Source of the DNA: Nitrososphaerota archaeon
GTDB taxonomy: Archaea > Thermoproteota > Nitrososphaeria > Nitrososphaerales > Nitrosopumilaceae
NCBI GenBank assembly: GCA_028866895.1
Contig: JAGWHF010000006.1
Location: 109,977-173,976, forward strand
DNA: 64,000 nucleotides
Direction: 5' to 3'
Shown here: piece by piece, positions 24,958 to 33,592 of the stretch
Numbering within the stretch: the stretch's first letter is position 1
How the letters are laid out: every line of letters begins with the position of its first letter
Notes under the pieces: generated by a model
What the model was told of the DNA's origin: nothing
The model's input: the letters and a program-made list of their open reading frames with translations, nothing else
Database searches by the model: none
Made by a program: the position numbers and the translations under genes

Positions 24958-26775
24958 ATGAGGACTATATTCTTCGTATTGCTTGCAGCGTCAGTGGCGG
25001 CACTTTCTGTCTGGTCAGGCGGCGCATACGCATACGCCATTGAGATATCGACATCAAACGGAGGAACTGCATGCCCGCAGCTCTCAGGAACGTGGAACGG
25101 AACTACAGACACCTGTTCAACGACCGGCTTCAACCTGCCATATGGGAGCAGCCTGCAGGTAGACCCGGGCGTGACAGTTTCAGTCTCGTATTCATACCCG
25201 CATTTTGGGCAGATAAGCGCGTTTGAGGGCATCAACATGACCAACCAGGGCGTGATTAACTTTACCAGGGAGGGAACGCTTGTAATGTCGCCGCATGACG
25301 AATTTAACAACACGGGTACGATCAACTTTTACAGCAACGGGCAGCTTGATTACGCCGGCACCTTTGAAAATATGGGAACGGTAAACTTTGACGGCAGCTG
25401 CGCCTCGCCGTGCATCAACAACGCGGATTTTAACGATTTCTTCATGAACGTAGGAAAGGTCAACTTTTACGGTACTGCCAGCCCAGGTACGGTGGACGTG
25501 CAGAACTCTGCCACGTTTAACAACACCCAAGCTGCGACAAATGAAGGGGCGTTTTTTGGAAACCTCACAATCGGCAACGGGGGGACACTCTACAACTCGG
25601 GCACCTTCAACAACGACTTTGGCATCTATGTACTTGGCGGCGGCAGCATAACCAACAAGGGCTCGTTTGGGGGTGTGGGATTTGTAAGATTTGCAGGCAA
25701 TGGAAACCTGAACAATGATGCGACGTTCGTGATACGCGATGCCGTTCTGGCACACAACGTATTCAACCGCGGCACGATGAATGTTACGGGACAGACAAGC
25801 TCGCTTGGGGTCTCGGGAAACCTGACAAACTATGTGGGCGGCGTCATACATCTGGGCTGGGGTTCAATACGGCTTGGGTCGGGCTCTGCCTACCTGGACA
25901 ACTATGGTAGGGTGGATATTGTTCCATTGGCGCCTGGCTTTGGGGCATCCGGGGAAATTTACGATGCCGGCCCCACGGTCTACAATTATTGCGGCAGCGT
26001 TATGGAAAGCGTTGGTGTGAACCCATATCCGCCTGTAGACGTGGGATGCGGCTATTCTGCAACCTTTGCCGAGTCAGGCATTCCTGCAGGTACCGCATGG
26101 GGGGTTACGGTCAATTCAGTTCGTTACGACAGTACATCTGACAGCACCACAGTATCGGGGCTTGAGGGAGAAGTCCCGTACACCTATGATGCGCAGGTGG
26201 CAGGGGCGGCCGGGACGCGGTTTGCATGTTCAACCGGGTGCTCTGGCACAATAACCTCTGCAGCCGCAGAGACAGCAGGATACCAGACGCAGTACCTCCT
26301 GACTGTAACGACAAGCCCCTCAGGCCTAGCTCCTGCCCCGTCCGCCTCGCCGTCATCGGCATCGGGGTACTATGCTTCGGGGACGGGGGTGACACTTACT
26401 GCGTCCCAGGTTCAGGGCATGGTATTTCTAGAGTGGCAAGTGGGGCATGCAAACCAGACGCTTCTCCAGAACTCGACCATGGTTGCCATGGACGGCCCAG
26501 TTAATGCTACGGCCGTATACCAGTCACCGGCAGGCGCCATACCGGCCCTCATATCACAGGTTGGCGGGATGAATTTGCAGCAGGGAATCCAGGCAAGCCT
26601 TGACGCAAAGCTGTCCGGTGCTTTGGATTCTCTCGAGTCCGGGAATGCAAAGACTGCGGTCAACCGCCTCGATGCACTGGTGCACGAGGTTGACGCGCAG
26701 GCAGGCAAGCACATCACTGCAGCCCAGGCGGAGCTGCTGGACTCGTTCGTGCGTGAGATAATTGGCGCAATTTAG
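24958..26775 (+). CDS. Secreted beta-repeat protein with C-terminal FIMAH-like domain
   Basis: 605 residues from the ATG at 24958, beginning with signal peptide MRTIFFVLLAASVAALSVWS. Residues about 60-330 are a beta-solenoid built from short repeats of the form F-x-N-x-G-T-(I/V)-N-F (NFTREGTLVMSPHDEFNNTG, FENMGTVNF, FNNDFGIYVLGGGSITNKG). A beta domain of InlB-B-repeat type follows (FLEWQVGHANQT ... VNATAVY). The last 75 residues (LQQGIQASLDAKLSGAL and NRLDALVHEVDAQAGKHITAAQAELL) match the FIMAH domain pattern of surface proteins. Likely adhesin. The frame is open upstream but the signal peptide fixes the start. Confidence 0.85.
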   Translation: MRTIFFVLLAASVAALSVWSGGAYAYAIEISTSNGGTACPQLSGTWNGTTDTCSTTGFNLPYGSSLQVDPGVTVSVSYSYPHFGQISAFEGINMTNQGVINFTREGTLVMSPHDEFNNTGTINFYSNGQLDYAGTFENMGTVNFDGSCASPCINNADFNDFFMNVGKVNFYGTASPGTVDVQNSATFNNTQAATNEGAFFGNLTIGNGGTLYNSGTFNNDFGIYVLGGGSITNKGSFGGVGFVRFAGNGNLNNDATFVIRDAVLAHNVFNRGTMNVTGQTSSLGVSGNLTNYVGGVIHLGWGSIRLGSGSAYLDNYGRVDIVPLAPGFGASGEIYDAGPTVYNYCGSVMESVGVNPYPPVDVGCGYSATFAESGIPAGTAWGVTVNSVRYDSTSDSTTVSGLEGEVPYTYDAQVAGAAGTRFACSTGCSGTITSAAAETAGYQTQYLLTVTTSPSGLAPAPSASPSSASGYYASGTGVTLTASQVQGMVFLEWQVGHANQTLLQNSTMVAMDGPVNATAVYQSPAGAIPALISQVGGMNLQQGIQASLDAKLSGALDSLESGNAKTAVNRLDALVHEVDAQAGKHITAAQAELLDSFVREIIGAI

Positions 26776-26925
26776 CGGAAGGGGACTTGACGTAGAAACC
26801 TGGCAAAAGGTCCCGCGGGAAGGCCCGCTGGCGATTTAATTTTTAACCGGCATCATTGGAAGATTATTGAGGGGAATTTGAAAATCCCGGGAGAGGCATG
26901 ATCGGCTTGCTGTGCAAGATGGGGC

Positions 26926-27747
26926 GTGGGTCCTGATTTGGACCGCTTTTCCCGCCTGGGCAATCTTTATGAAATCCTGGGAGTCTCGCACGGGGCAGGC
27001 CAGCAGGAGATTAAAAAGGCGTACCGGGCAAAGGCGAGGCTGACCCATCCGGACAGAAAGCCTGCGGCAGAAAAGGAGGTCTGGGAGAAGCGCTTTGAGG
27101 AGGTGCAGGAGGCCTATGAGATACTCTCAAACCCCGTGACTAGGGGCGATTATGATGATTACCTGGCCTCGGAGGCAGCGGGGGGCCGGTCCGACCTCCC
27201 GCAGGGCAATGTGGGTGGGAGCCCTCATGAGGAAGGTGCGGTTCCTCCAAGGGGGTCCAGGGGGGAGGACCTGCAGGGCGGGCCCAAGAATTTTGCGTGG
27301 GGGCCGCTCCTTGGGGCAAAAAGGGGGAGGATGAGGATATACCTGCTTGCAGCGCTTGTCATGACTGCGGGTTTTGGGGCTGTGCATCTTGCGCACGTTT
27401 ATGATCGGGCCCAGGCAAACCCGCAGGCCGGCGGTCTTCCATGGCAGCAGATGCTTGAAAACCCGCAAGCCGCATACTGTGATCCCGCCAGCGGCGCATT
27501 CTCAAGGTACTGTTTTTACCAGGATTCAGTCTACACATTTGATTCCGATGACGGGACGCACTGGTACAAGTGGGTAAATTCACATCCCATGTTGGTGGAC
27601 CTGGGAGACATACCGACGCGCAAGACAGGCGACAACGTGCAGGCATGGTCAAATGCGATGGGATACCATTTTTGTGCGTCAAAGCCTGGAAACTATCTTG
27701 TCTTTGAAAACTGCCTTCATATGCAGACAACGCTGACAAACAGATAG
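26926..27747 (+). CDS. Membrane-anchored J-domain protein
   Basis: 273 residues. N-terminal J domain (about 12-80) with NLYEILGVSHGAGQQEIKKAYR and the essential HPD in LTHPDRK; it stimulates Hsp70 ATPase. A Gly-rich linker, then one membrane helix (RIYLLAALVMTAGFGAVHLA, about 135-155), then an outer domain of about 115 residues with four cysteines (YCDPASGAFSRYCFYQD, FCASKPG, NCLHM) that could form disulfides. Orphan J-membrane proteins are numerous in this lineage. Start is a GTG; TTG at 26938 is possible. Confidence 0.82.
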   Translation: MGPDLDRFSRLGNLYEILGVSHGAGQQEIKKAYRAKARLTHPDRKPAAEKEVWEKRFEEVQEAYEILSNPVTRGDYDDYLASEAAGGRSDLPQGNVGGSPHEEGAVPPRGSRGEDLQGGPKNFAWGPLLGAKRGRMRIYLLAALVMTAGFGAVHLAHVYDRAQANPQAGGLPWQQMLENPQAAYCDPASGAFSRYCFYQDSVYTFDSDDGTHWYKWVNSHPMLVDLGDIPTRKTGDNVQAWSNAMGYHFCASKPGNYLVFENCLHMQTTLTNR

Positions 27748-27982
27748 CAAGGAGAAAAAAGGGCTGCTCGATGTAAGGCTTGCATACGGAATGCGTAATC
27801 TTGAGGAACGAATGGACTTGCGGCCTGCAGGTTGACAGAACTGCCCGTTAACATTGTTAATGAACAAGGTGGCGCAATGCATTATAGGTTATCAGTCATG
27901 CCGACCCTGTGGTCTGCTGGAACTTTAGTAACATGTGTGATTGCTGGCACGTCAGATTTCCGGCGGACGGGGAGGGTGTGGC

Positions 27983-28351
27983 ATGTATCATCAGCCTGTG
28001 ATGGAAAAATTCGAGTCCGCATGCAACAAGATAATGAAACTAAATCCCAGGGTACGCTTCGTTGCCGTGGTATCGGGCAACGGCAAGCCCATTGCCTCCA
28101 GCACCAGGCGGGGGGTTGAACCCTTCGTGGATAAGAAAGGTGGCGAGATCACGCTTACCCAGGCAGTGCTGATAATGCGGATGCACCGCGAGTTTGACGA
28201 GGAATTGGGACGGGTGAACTATGTAATGATAAAGAGGGAAAAGATTGCGATGCTCATGTTTTCATTTGGTGAGGATTTGCTGTATGTCAGCTGCGACCTG
28301 GGATGTGACATGGGCAGGCTTGCAGGAAAAATACTGCAGGTGGCGGCCTGA
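27983..28351 (+). CDS. DUF6659-like roadblock-type small protein
   Basis: About 122 residues from the ATG at 27983 (MYHQPVMEKFESACNKIMKLNPRVRFVAVVS). The alternation RVRFVAVVSGNGKPIASSTR, then a long loop, then VNYVMIKREKIAMLMFSFGEDLLYVSC suggests a roadblock/profilin-like sheet, and it resembles the DUF6659 proteins abundant in Nitrososphaeria. I recall no experimental function for that family. Confidence 0.75.
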   Translation: MYHQPVMEKFESACNKIMKLNPRVRFVAVVSGNGKPIASSTRRGVEPFVDKKGGEITLTQAVLIMRMHREFDEELGRVNYVMIKREKIAMLMFSFGEDLLYVSCDLGCDMGRLAGKILQVAA

Positions 28352-28358
28352 AAAGGGC

Positions 28359-28469
28359 TTGGCAGACCTGATAAAATGCACGGAATGCGGCCGGGAGATC
28401 CTGTGCGGCAGGTATCCCGTACCGATATGCGACTTGTGCTGGGAGAAGGTGAGAAGGAACGGGGGGTGA
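28359..28469 (+). CDS. Mini zinc-finger protein
   Basis: 36 residues from a TTG (LADLIKCTECGREILCGRYP) ending CDLCWEKVRRNGG. Two CxxC pairs spaced 14 residues apart would hold one zinc. It begins 7 bp after the DUF6659-like stop, so it may be the second gene of that transcript. Too small to assign. Confidence 0.45.
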   Translation: MADLIKCTECGREILCGRYPVPICDLCWEKVRRNGG

Positions 28470-28559
28470 TTCAGGCGGCAGGTGGGCTGCCGCAGCCGCC
28501 AGCGGCGTACCGTCAAGTCCTGAAAGAAAACCCGGTTTTTGCTGTCATGCACTGCAAAA

Positions 28560-28569
28560 TAATTTTATG
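28560..28569 (+). promoter_or_regulatory. TATA box of gene at 28592
   Basis: TAATTTTATG at -32 to -23 from the TTG at 28592; it argues for this start over the long upstream extension of the frame. Confidence 0.5.
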
Positions 28570-28591
28570 TCATTGCGACCGTTTCTGTGTA

Positions 28592-29311
28592 TTGACACAC
28601 GACCTTGGGGAAAAAAAGAAGACAGTCGTCCTGAGGCAGAGGATTGCGGAAGGCAAGGCAAGGGAGATCATAGAATCCAAAAAGTCGGGCACGATGGACA
28701 GGATAATGCGCAGGCCGGAATCGGAATACCGGGTCCAGTCGGTCATACTAAAGTACAAGCCATACCTTCTTGCCTACGCGACATACGAGTGCGACTTTTA
28801 CAGGAAGGCGGTCCATACGATAAAGGTGGACGGAGAGGTAAGCGAGGTCGTCATAGGAAGGTCGACATTTCCAGTAAAGGGTGGTGGTGGAATGCTTGCC
28901 CGGCTTGGAAGAAAGGTGAAGGAAGGCGTGGGAATGGACCGCAGCGAGGTGGAAATAGAGCTTGAGGAGCACGTTGTCGCAAAAACTTCAGACAAGGTAG
29001 TACTTGACCGGCATGGAGGCGACGCGAAATTTGATTATGAAACGGGCCGCGACAGCGTGGAGGGGTATCCAGACCAGGTACTGGAAAAAAACAGGGGAAA
29101 CGTAGAGCCACTCGAAGTCCCGGTTGGTGCCGCAGTAAAAAGACTTGAGGCGGGCCTCAAGGTTTACCATGATGTCAGGATGGTCTCGGAGAAATTTACA
29201 ATTGAGGAGGTAAGCGAGGCATATGTACCGTATTTCGAGGGGAGGGTGGAGGGCCCGGACAACAGGGCGGCGGTAATACGGATTGATGCGGTAACTGGGA
29301 AGGAATGGTGA
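28592..29311 (+). CDS. Hypothetical cytosolic protein
   Basis: 239 residues from the TTG at 28592. Alpha/beta, charged, with VILKYKPYLLAYATYECDFYRKAVHTIKVDGEV in the first half and an acidic C-terminus. No family recognised. The frame is open upstream to 28376 but overlaps the mini zinc-finger gene. The sequence from 29312 to 29636 holds no gene I can support. Confidence 0.65.
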   Translation: MTHDLGEKKKTVVLRQRIAEGKAREIIESKKSGTMDRIMRRPESEYRVQSVILKYKPYLLAYATYECDFYRKAVHTIKVDGEVSEVVIGRSTFPVKGGGGMLARLGRKVKEGVGMDRSEVEIELEEHVVAKTSDKVVLDRHGGDAKFDYETGRDSVEGYPDQVLEKNRGNVEPLEVPVGAAVKRLEAGLKVYHDVRMVSEKFTIEEVSEAYVPYFEGRVEGPDNRAAVIRIDAVTGKEW

Positions 29312-29636
29312 CATACTCCTTCTCATGCGCAGGGTGGACCGATGCATGTACCGTCCAAGAATTGCGCAGCATCGTCTGAAGTTATGCAACACAAAGAAGG
29401 CCATTTCTATCCGCTGCGATGAGCCGTTGGTAGCCCGTACATGGATGCCATTTTGACCAATGAAATAAAACCCGTGGTAAACCGACCTGAGCAAACCATA
29501 AGATCTGTACAGTCCTGGAATCCCGTACAATATCTCATCTAAGGTAGAGCCGGGCCAGAGTAATGGCATTCGGGTGTCATGCCGACAGGCTGAATTTTGC
29601 GCATAAGATAAAGACTACCTAAATCATACCTGTAGC

Positions 29637-31541
29637 GTGGACTCGGCATCACTTGTAATAGCGCTTGTGGCAGTGGCCATATCTCTTGTTGCACTTACAA
29701 TGGTAATTGTGATCAATTCCGGCCTTGAAAACACCCTGATTTCACTAAATGACAAGATTGATTCCTTGCAGCAAGGGCTGGACCATAGGTTTTGGGTTCA
29801 TGTCCACCCCTCGGTAACCCATCCGCCCATGCGACTCCCGGTTTCTCCGTCCTCCTGCAGCCGGCAGGCCCTCCCACCCGGGACAGGGATTGCCGTCCCA
29901 CAGACAAGCCAAGCCGTGCCAAGGAACGGCCTTGTTGCGGAATGGGATTTGGGAAATGTCATTCCTGATACGAGCGGGAAAGGAAACAACGGGATGGACT
30001 GTGGCGGAGCCTTTGTGCATACCCCGGCAGGATGGGGCCTTGATTTCAACGGCAATGGTTCCTATGTGGCAGTACCGGACTCGCCCTCGCTTGCCCTGCA
30101 TTACGGCAACACCATTGACTTGTGGGTCAAGGTGGGCGCATACTCTACACACTATGGCATGCTTCTGGACAAGTGGGTAAACGGGCAGGAGGACAAGCAG
30201 CTGGGGGTTGATTCTGCCGGGCATGTCCGTTACTACCTCTTCAATGCGTTTTCCAGCACTCCGCTTGTCTCCAGCACCGTACTTTTGCCAGACAGGTGGT
30301 ACAACATTGCGGGCACATACGACAATGTCACTGCAAGGATTTACGTAAACGGGGTGCTTGACAGCAGCAAGCCGGCATCGGGCGCGGTAGGCAACAGCTA
30401 CGGCACGCTCTTTCTTGGATACAATCCGGACAGGGCAATGTACGAGCACTGGTTTTCCCCGTTTGACGGGACGCTGGGTGGCGTGAGGATCTACGACAGG
30501 GCACTCTCGGGGCAGGAAGTAGAGCAGCTGTATGCCAGTGCCCCTGCAGGGGGAGCATCGCTTGGAAGATACCCATGGGGGGAGGCATACGACTCCAAAA
30601 GGGGCGAGATATTTGTCGCAAATTATGATTCCAATACCGTCTCCGTCATATCAGACCGCAACAATACCGTCGTAGATACAATACCTGTAGGCCTCGAGCC
30701 TTACCATGCAGTATACGACCCGGCAAGGGGCGAGGTCTTTGTGGCAAACCTGGGATCCAATACCGTCTCCGTCATATCAGACCGCAACAATACCGTCGTA
30801 GATACAATACCTGTAGGAGGCGCAGACCGGGGCACGGTGCGTCTGCAGGCCGAGACCGGGTTCGGGGGCGCCGGCTACATTCCTGGGACTGTCCAGCCGC
30901 AGGGCATGGCATACGACCCTGCCACGGGCGAGGTCTTTGTCGGGGAGTACAGGCTGGACCAGGTCCAGGCAATATCAGATGCCAACAATACTATAGTGGC
31001 CTCGATAGGAGTGGGCGACGAGCCGCAGGACATGGCATATGACTCTGCCAAGCGGGAGGTGTTTGTGGCAGACTATGGTCCCTATCCGGTAGGAAGCTAC
31101 GCGGGCCCGTTCCACGTCTCGGTGATATCTGACGAGAACCACACCGTGGTGGGTACGATAACTGTCGGGACATCGCCCTTTGGCGTTGCATACGATCCTA
31201 AAATGGGGGAGATCTTTGTAACAAACGCGGGATCCAACACCGTATCGGTGATAAACGATACCACCGGCAAGGTTGCAGCCACCATGCAGCTCGGGGACCC
31301 CTTGAGCGCGGCGTACGATTCCGCCACGGGCGAGGTATTTGTCACAAGCGCGTCCCATGGCACCGTATCGGTAATTTCGGACAGCAGCAATACGGTCACA
31401 TCTACGATACACGTCGGCGGGGCGCCCCTGGGCATCGCGTACGATTCCGCCACGGGCGAGGTATTTGTCACAGACTCTGAATCAAACACCGTCTCGGTAA
31501 TTTCGGACAGCAACGATGCCGTGGTAGCTACCATCCGCTAG
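29637..31541 (+). CDS. Surface protein with LamG domain and YVTN beta-propeller
   Basis: 634 residues from a GTG. N-terminal signal anchor (SLVIALVAVAISLVALTMVIVI), a short coiled helix, a Pro-rich linker, a LamG/concanavalin-like domain at about 95-305 (GLVAEWDLGNVIPDTSGKGNN, RWYNIAGTYDNVTARIYVNG, LGGVRIYDRALSGQEVEQLY), and seven-odd YVTN propeller repeats of about 42 residues (EIFVANYDSNTVSVISDRNN, VVDTIPVG). Held on the outer membrane surface and probably carbohydrate-binding. Some repeat units are identical at DNA level, which suggests recent duplication. Confidence 0.9.
   Translation: MDSASLVIALVAVAISLVALTMVIVINSGLENTLISLNDKIDSLQQGLDHRFWVHVHPSVTHPPMRLPVSPSSCSRQALPPGTGIAVPQTSQAVPRNGLVAEWDLGNVIPDTSGKGNNGMDCGGAFVHTPAGWGLDFNGNGSYVAVPDSPSLALHYGNTIDLWVKVGAYSTHYGMLLDKWVNGQEDKQLGVDSAGHVRYYLFNAFSSTPLVSSTVLLPDRWYNIAGTYDNVTARIYVNGVLDSSKPASGAVGNSYGTLFLGYNPDRAMYEHWFSPFDGTLGGVRIYDRALSGQEVEQLYASAPAGGASLGRYPWGEAYDSKRGEIFVANYDSNTVSVISDRNNTVVDTIPVGLEPYHAVYDPARGEVFVANLGSNTVSVISDRNNTVVDTIPVGGADRGTVRLQAETGFGGAGYIPGTVQPQGMAYDPATGEVFVGEYRLDQVQAISDANNTIVASIGVGDEPQDMAYDSAKREVFVADYGPYPVGSYAGPFHVSVISDENHTVVGTITVGTSPFGVAYDPKMGEIFVTNAGSNTVSVINDTTGKVAATMQLGDPLSAAYDSATGEVFVTSASHGTVSVISDSSNTVTSTIHVGGAPLGIAYDSATGEVFVTDSESNTVSVISDSNDAVVATIR
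30630..30817 (+). repeat. Identical 62-bp YVTN-repeat DNA units
   Basis: The block 30630-30691 recurs exactly at 30756-30817 (126 bp, i.e. 42 codons, apart). Another near-identical block of about 35 bp (CGTACGATTCCGCCACGGGC start) occurs at about 31312 and 31439. These are homogenised propeller blades. Confidence 0.8.
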
Positions 31542-31562
31542 CATGCGTGGTGCTCCGGAATA

Positions 31563-32072
31563 TCAGGACGAGCCTATCCTGATTACCGTGGTCTGGTTTG
31601 CGTGAAGAGGTGCCGTGGCGGTGCCGCTTGTGCCGTCTGTCCCCTGGCAGCTGACTGTAACCGAGGTGTCTCCGGCATCATAACTGAGGGCGACTCCTTC
31701 ATGGTCGGTGTAGGCAAAGCCGAGGCCGAGCGAAGGCTGGAACTGCATGAGGCACAGTGCTCCCTCCTCCGGGGCCCCGGTTGCCGCGTTGGTTACCCTG
31801 ATGATTATGTTGTACTGCTGGCCGCTGCCCGAGGTATCATTGGACCACGGCTTGTGGACCCACGGATGCTGTCTTCCTTCATGGCGGTCCCCCACATGGT
31901 GTCTCCCCCCGTCAGGGTGATGGCCATCGGGATGATTGCCTGGCCCGCGGTCACCCGCACCTCCTGCCATGCCTCCCTCGGCGTATCCGGGGCCTATGGT
32001 GCCACCTATGACGAGGGCAAAGGCCAGCCACGCGGCAAGAATGTAGCGGCCGTCCCTTTTGCTTGGATGCAA
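31563..32072 (-). CDS. Exported protein with His/Gly-rich segment and beta domain
   Basis: 169 residues. A basic N-terminus and hydrophobic stretch (YILAAWLAFALVIGGTIGPGYA) form a signal peptide; residues about 33-72 are glycine/histidine-rich (GNHPDGHHPDGGRHHVGD), able to bind metal such as copper or nickel; the C-terminal 90 residues look like a carboxypeptidase-regulatory/Ig-like beta-sandwich (NIIIRVTNAATGAPEEGALC). A copper-related role would suit an ammonia oxidiser but is inference. Convergent with the propeller gene. Confidence 0.72.
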   Translation of the reverse strand: MHPSKRDGRYILAAWLAFALVIGGTIGPGYAEGGMAGGAGDRGPGNHPDGHHPDGGRHHVGDRHEGRQHPWVHKPWSNDTSGSGQQYNIIIRVTNAATGAPEEGALCLMQFQPSLGLGFAYTDHEGVALSYDAGDTSVTVSCQGTDGTSGTATAPLHANQTTVIRIGSS

Positions 32073-32285
32073 GACGAAAAATCTTGCATTCCACTACAGA
32101 TAAGACACAGCTAAATTGGATTGCTAAAAAAGTTCTAGAATCTACTGGCTAGAGAAGCGGCCCGTCAGTCCAGGCATGGGCGGAAGACAAAAGGATATTC
32201 TGGAGGTTCCGGCCCTAGACGGCTTGAATTATCTGCATCTGCCTGGCAGGATTTGTCTCTCAGCCGGCCTCGCCGCCAAAAACCG

Positions 32286-32504
32286 TCAGGTGGACTGTTT
32301 GGAACCCGTTACCTTGTATCTCCTAAGATCGTACAGGATACTGATTAGTGTTACCACACCAAAGGCGACAAAGAGAAGCGGCATTGATGTCATCAGCCGG
32401 CCCGGCACTGCCATGTCCTTCTGAACCAGATAATAGGAAATCATTGAAAAGATGCCGGTAATAATGCAGACCCTTGCGACAAGATCAGTCCTGATGTCAA
32501 GCAT
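32286..32504 (-). CDS. Small two-helix membrane protein, paralogue 1
   Basis: 72 residues from MLDIRTDLVARVCIITGIFS. It is clearly paralogous to the gene at 32672: both share LVxxxVRVCIIT, a VxxxxxxPGRL loop, and LLFVxFGxVTLIxILY. Two hydrophobic helices. An earlier in-frame ATG at 32549 is possible, but the paralogy begins at this methionine in both. Function unknown. Confidence 0.65.
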   Translation of the reverse strand: MLDIRTDLVARVCIITGIFSMISYYLVQKDMAVPGRLMTSMPLLFVAFGVVTLISILYDLRRYKVTGSKQST

Positions 32505-32671
32505 GAAAATAGGAATGATCCGGGAATTTTCAACATGTCGTATCAACATTTTTGACTTGCAATTTGAAAGTCATCCATCCGGACTCCTAAATTCCGCAAG
32601 CCGGCATACACCGTGGATTCGCGCCCATCGTACTGTTGCCACCGCGCTGCTGCCGGAAACCGCAGGTGTAA

Positions 32672-32881
32672 TCACGCGGGATTCAAAACATTGTGAATTT
32701 TCAGAACGTAAAGGATATTGATCAATGTTACCGCCCCAAAGACAACAAAGAGCAGAGAGACGCTCATTTTCAGCCTCCCCGGCGTCTCTGCGTACCTGCG
32801 AACCAGAAAGTGTGAAAGTATTGAAAATACCGCGGTAATGATGCAAACTCTAACGATTATGTTTGTTACCAAATCAAGCAT
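32672..32881 (-). CDS. Small two-helix membrane protein, paralogue 2
   Basis: 69 residues from MLDLVTNIIVRVCIITAVFS. A tandem duplicate of 32286-32504 with about 50-60 % identity by eye. The sequence between the pair and 33267 has two overlapping weak frames but nothing I can support. Confidence 0.65.
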   Translation of the reverse strand: MLDLVTNIIVRVCIITAVFSILSHFLVRRYAETPGRLKMSVSLLFVVFGAVTLINILYVLKIHNVLNPA

Positions 32882-33236
32882 GATAAACTTGGATGACGTG
32901 AGGTAATGAATGTGGATGGTTGACACTTTTTACAAGCATATTGAATTATCGCATTACGGCAAGAAGGTTTCCGGACTTGTCAGGCAGGGGTTCAATTTTA
33001 CTGAGATTTGTTCCACGACACCTTGTGAAATATGGGACACCTTGAGGCGCTGGCAAAAAGCCACAGGACGCCAAATGATCAACGTTCTGACGCTTTTAAC
33101 AAAGACAGTGATGTATGGAAGGCGTCAAATGATGACCGCAGCGTACAGATTGCAAACAAAGTCCGAGGCAAGGTAGCACCACGCTGGAATCCATTATTTT
33201 TTGGTTCTGCTCCGGTTTTCCAGTGCCTCCTTTTTA

Positions 33237-33248
33237 GATTTAATAAGG
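33237..33248 (+). promoter_or_regulatory. TATA box of gene at 33268
   Basis: GATTTAATAAGG at -31 to -20 from the GTG at 33268. Confidence 0.5.
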
Positions 33249-33267
33249 TGAAACTGAACCTTTACCT

Positions 33268-33564
33268 GTGGCTTTAGATCACCTGGACAGGGGATTTCTA
33301 GAAAAAGAAATTGATAATCAAATTGTCACCATGCCTGTAACTATGCGATTGGCCAGGACAGGCGAGTTTACTGTAATGGCTAATATCCAGAATCACGGGG
33401 ATTTCTGTTTGGGCTATGCCATCGCAACAATCATGCGAGCTACATTGGATCATTATTTTAACCGCCATAGAATATCGATGCCACGAGAAGAGCAGCAAGA
33501 GCTTGCCACGGTTATCAACAACAGGACAAAGGAAATAAGGGAAGCAATTTTCAAATGCGGCTAG
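33268..33564 (+). CDS. Hypothetical small protein
   Basis: 98 residues from a GTG with leaderless promoter spacing. A central MRLARTGEFTVMANIQNHGDFCLGYAIATIMRATLDHYF followed by a helical, charged C-terminus. Cytosolic. Convergent with the channel gene. No family recognised. Confidence 0.6.
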   Translation: MALDHLDRGFLEKEIDNQIVTMPVTMRLARTGEFTVMANIQNHGDFCLGYAIATIMRATLDHYFNRHRISMPREEQQELATVINNRTKEIREAIFKCG

Positions 33565-33592
33565 AATGGGAAAATCCCGCACCCGGGAATTT

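Noticed and set aside
30630..30817. Possible CRISPR-like direct repeats
   Set aside because: The repeats are 126 bp apart and in frame with propeller blades of a coding gene, so they are protein repeats, not a CRISPR array.
32910..33277. Two overlapping plus-strand frames (from 32910 and 33032)
   Set aside because: Neither has promoter spacing, domain or plausible composition; neither can be preferred.
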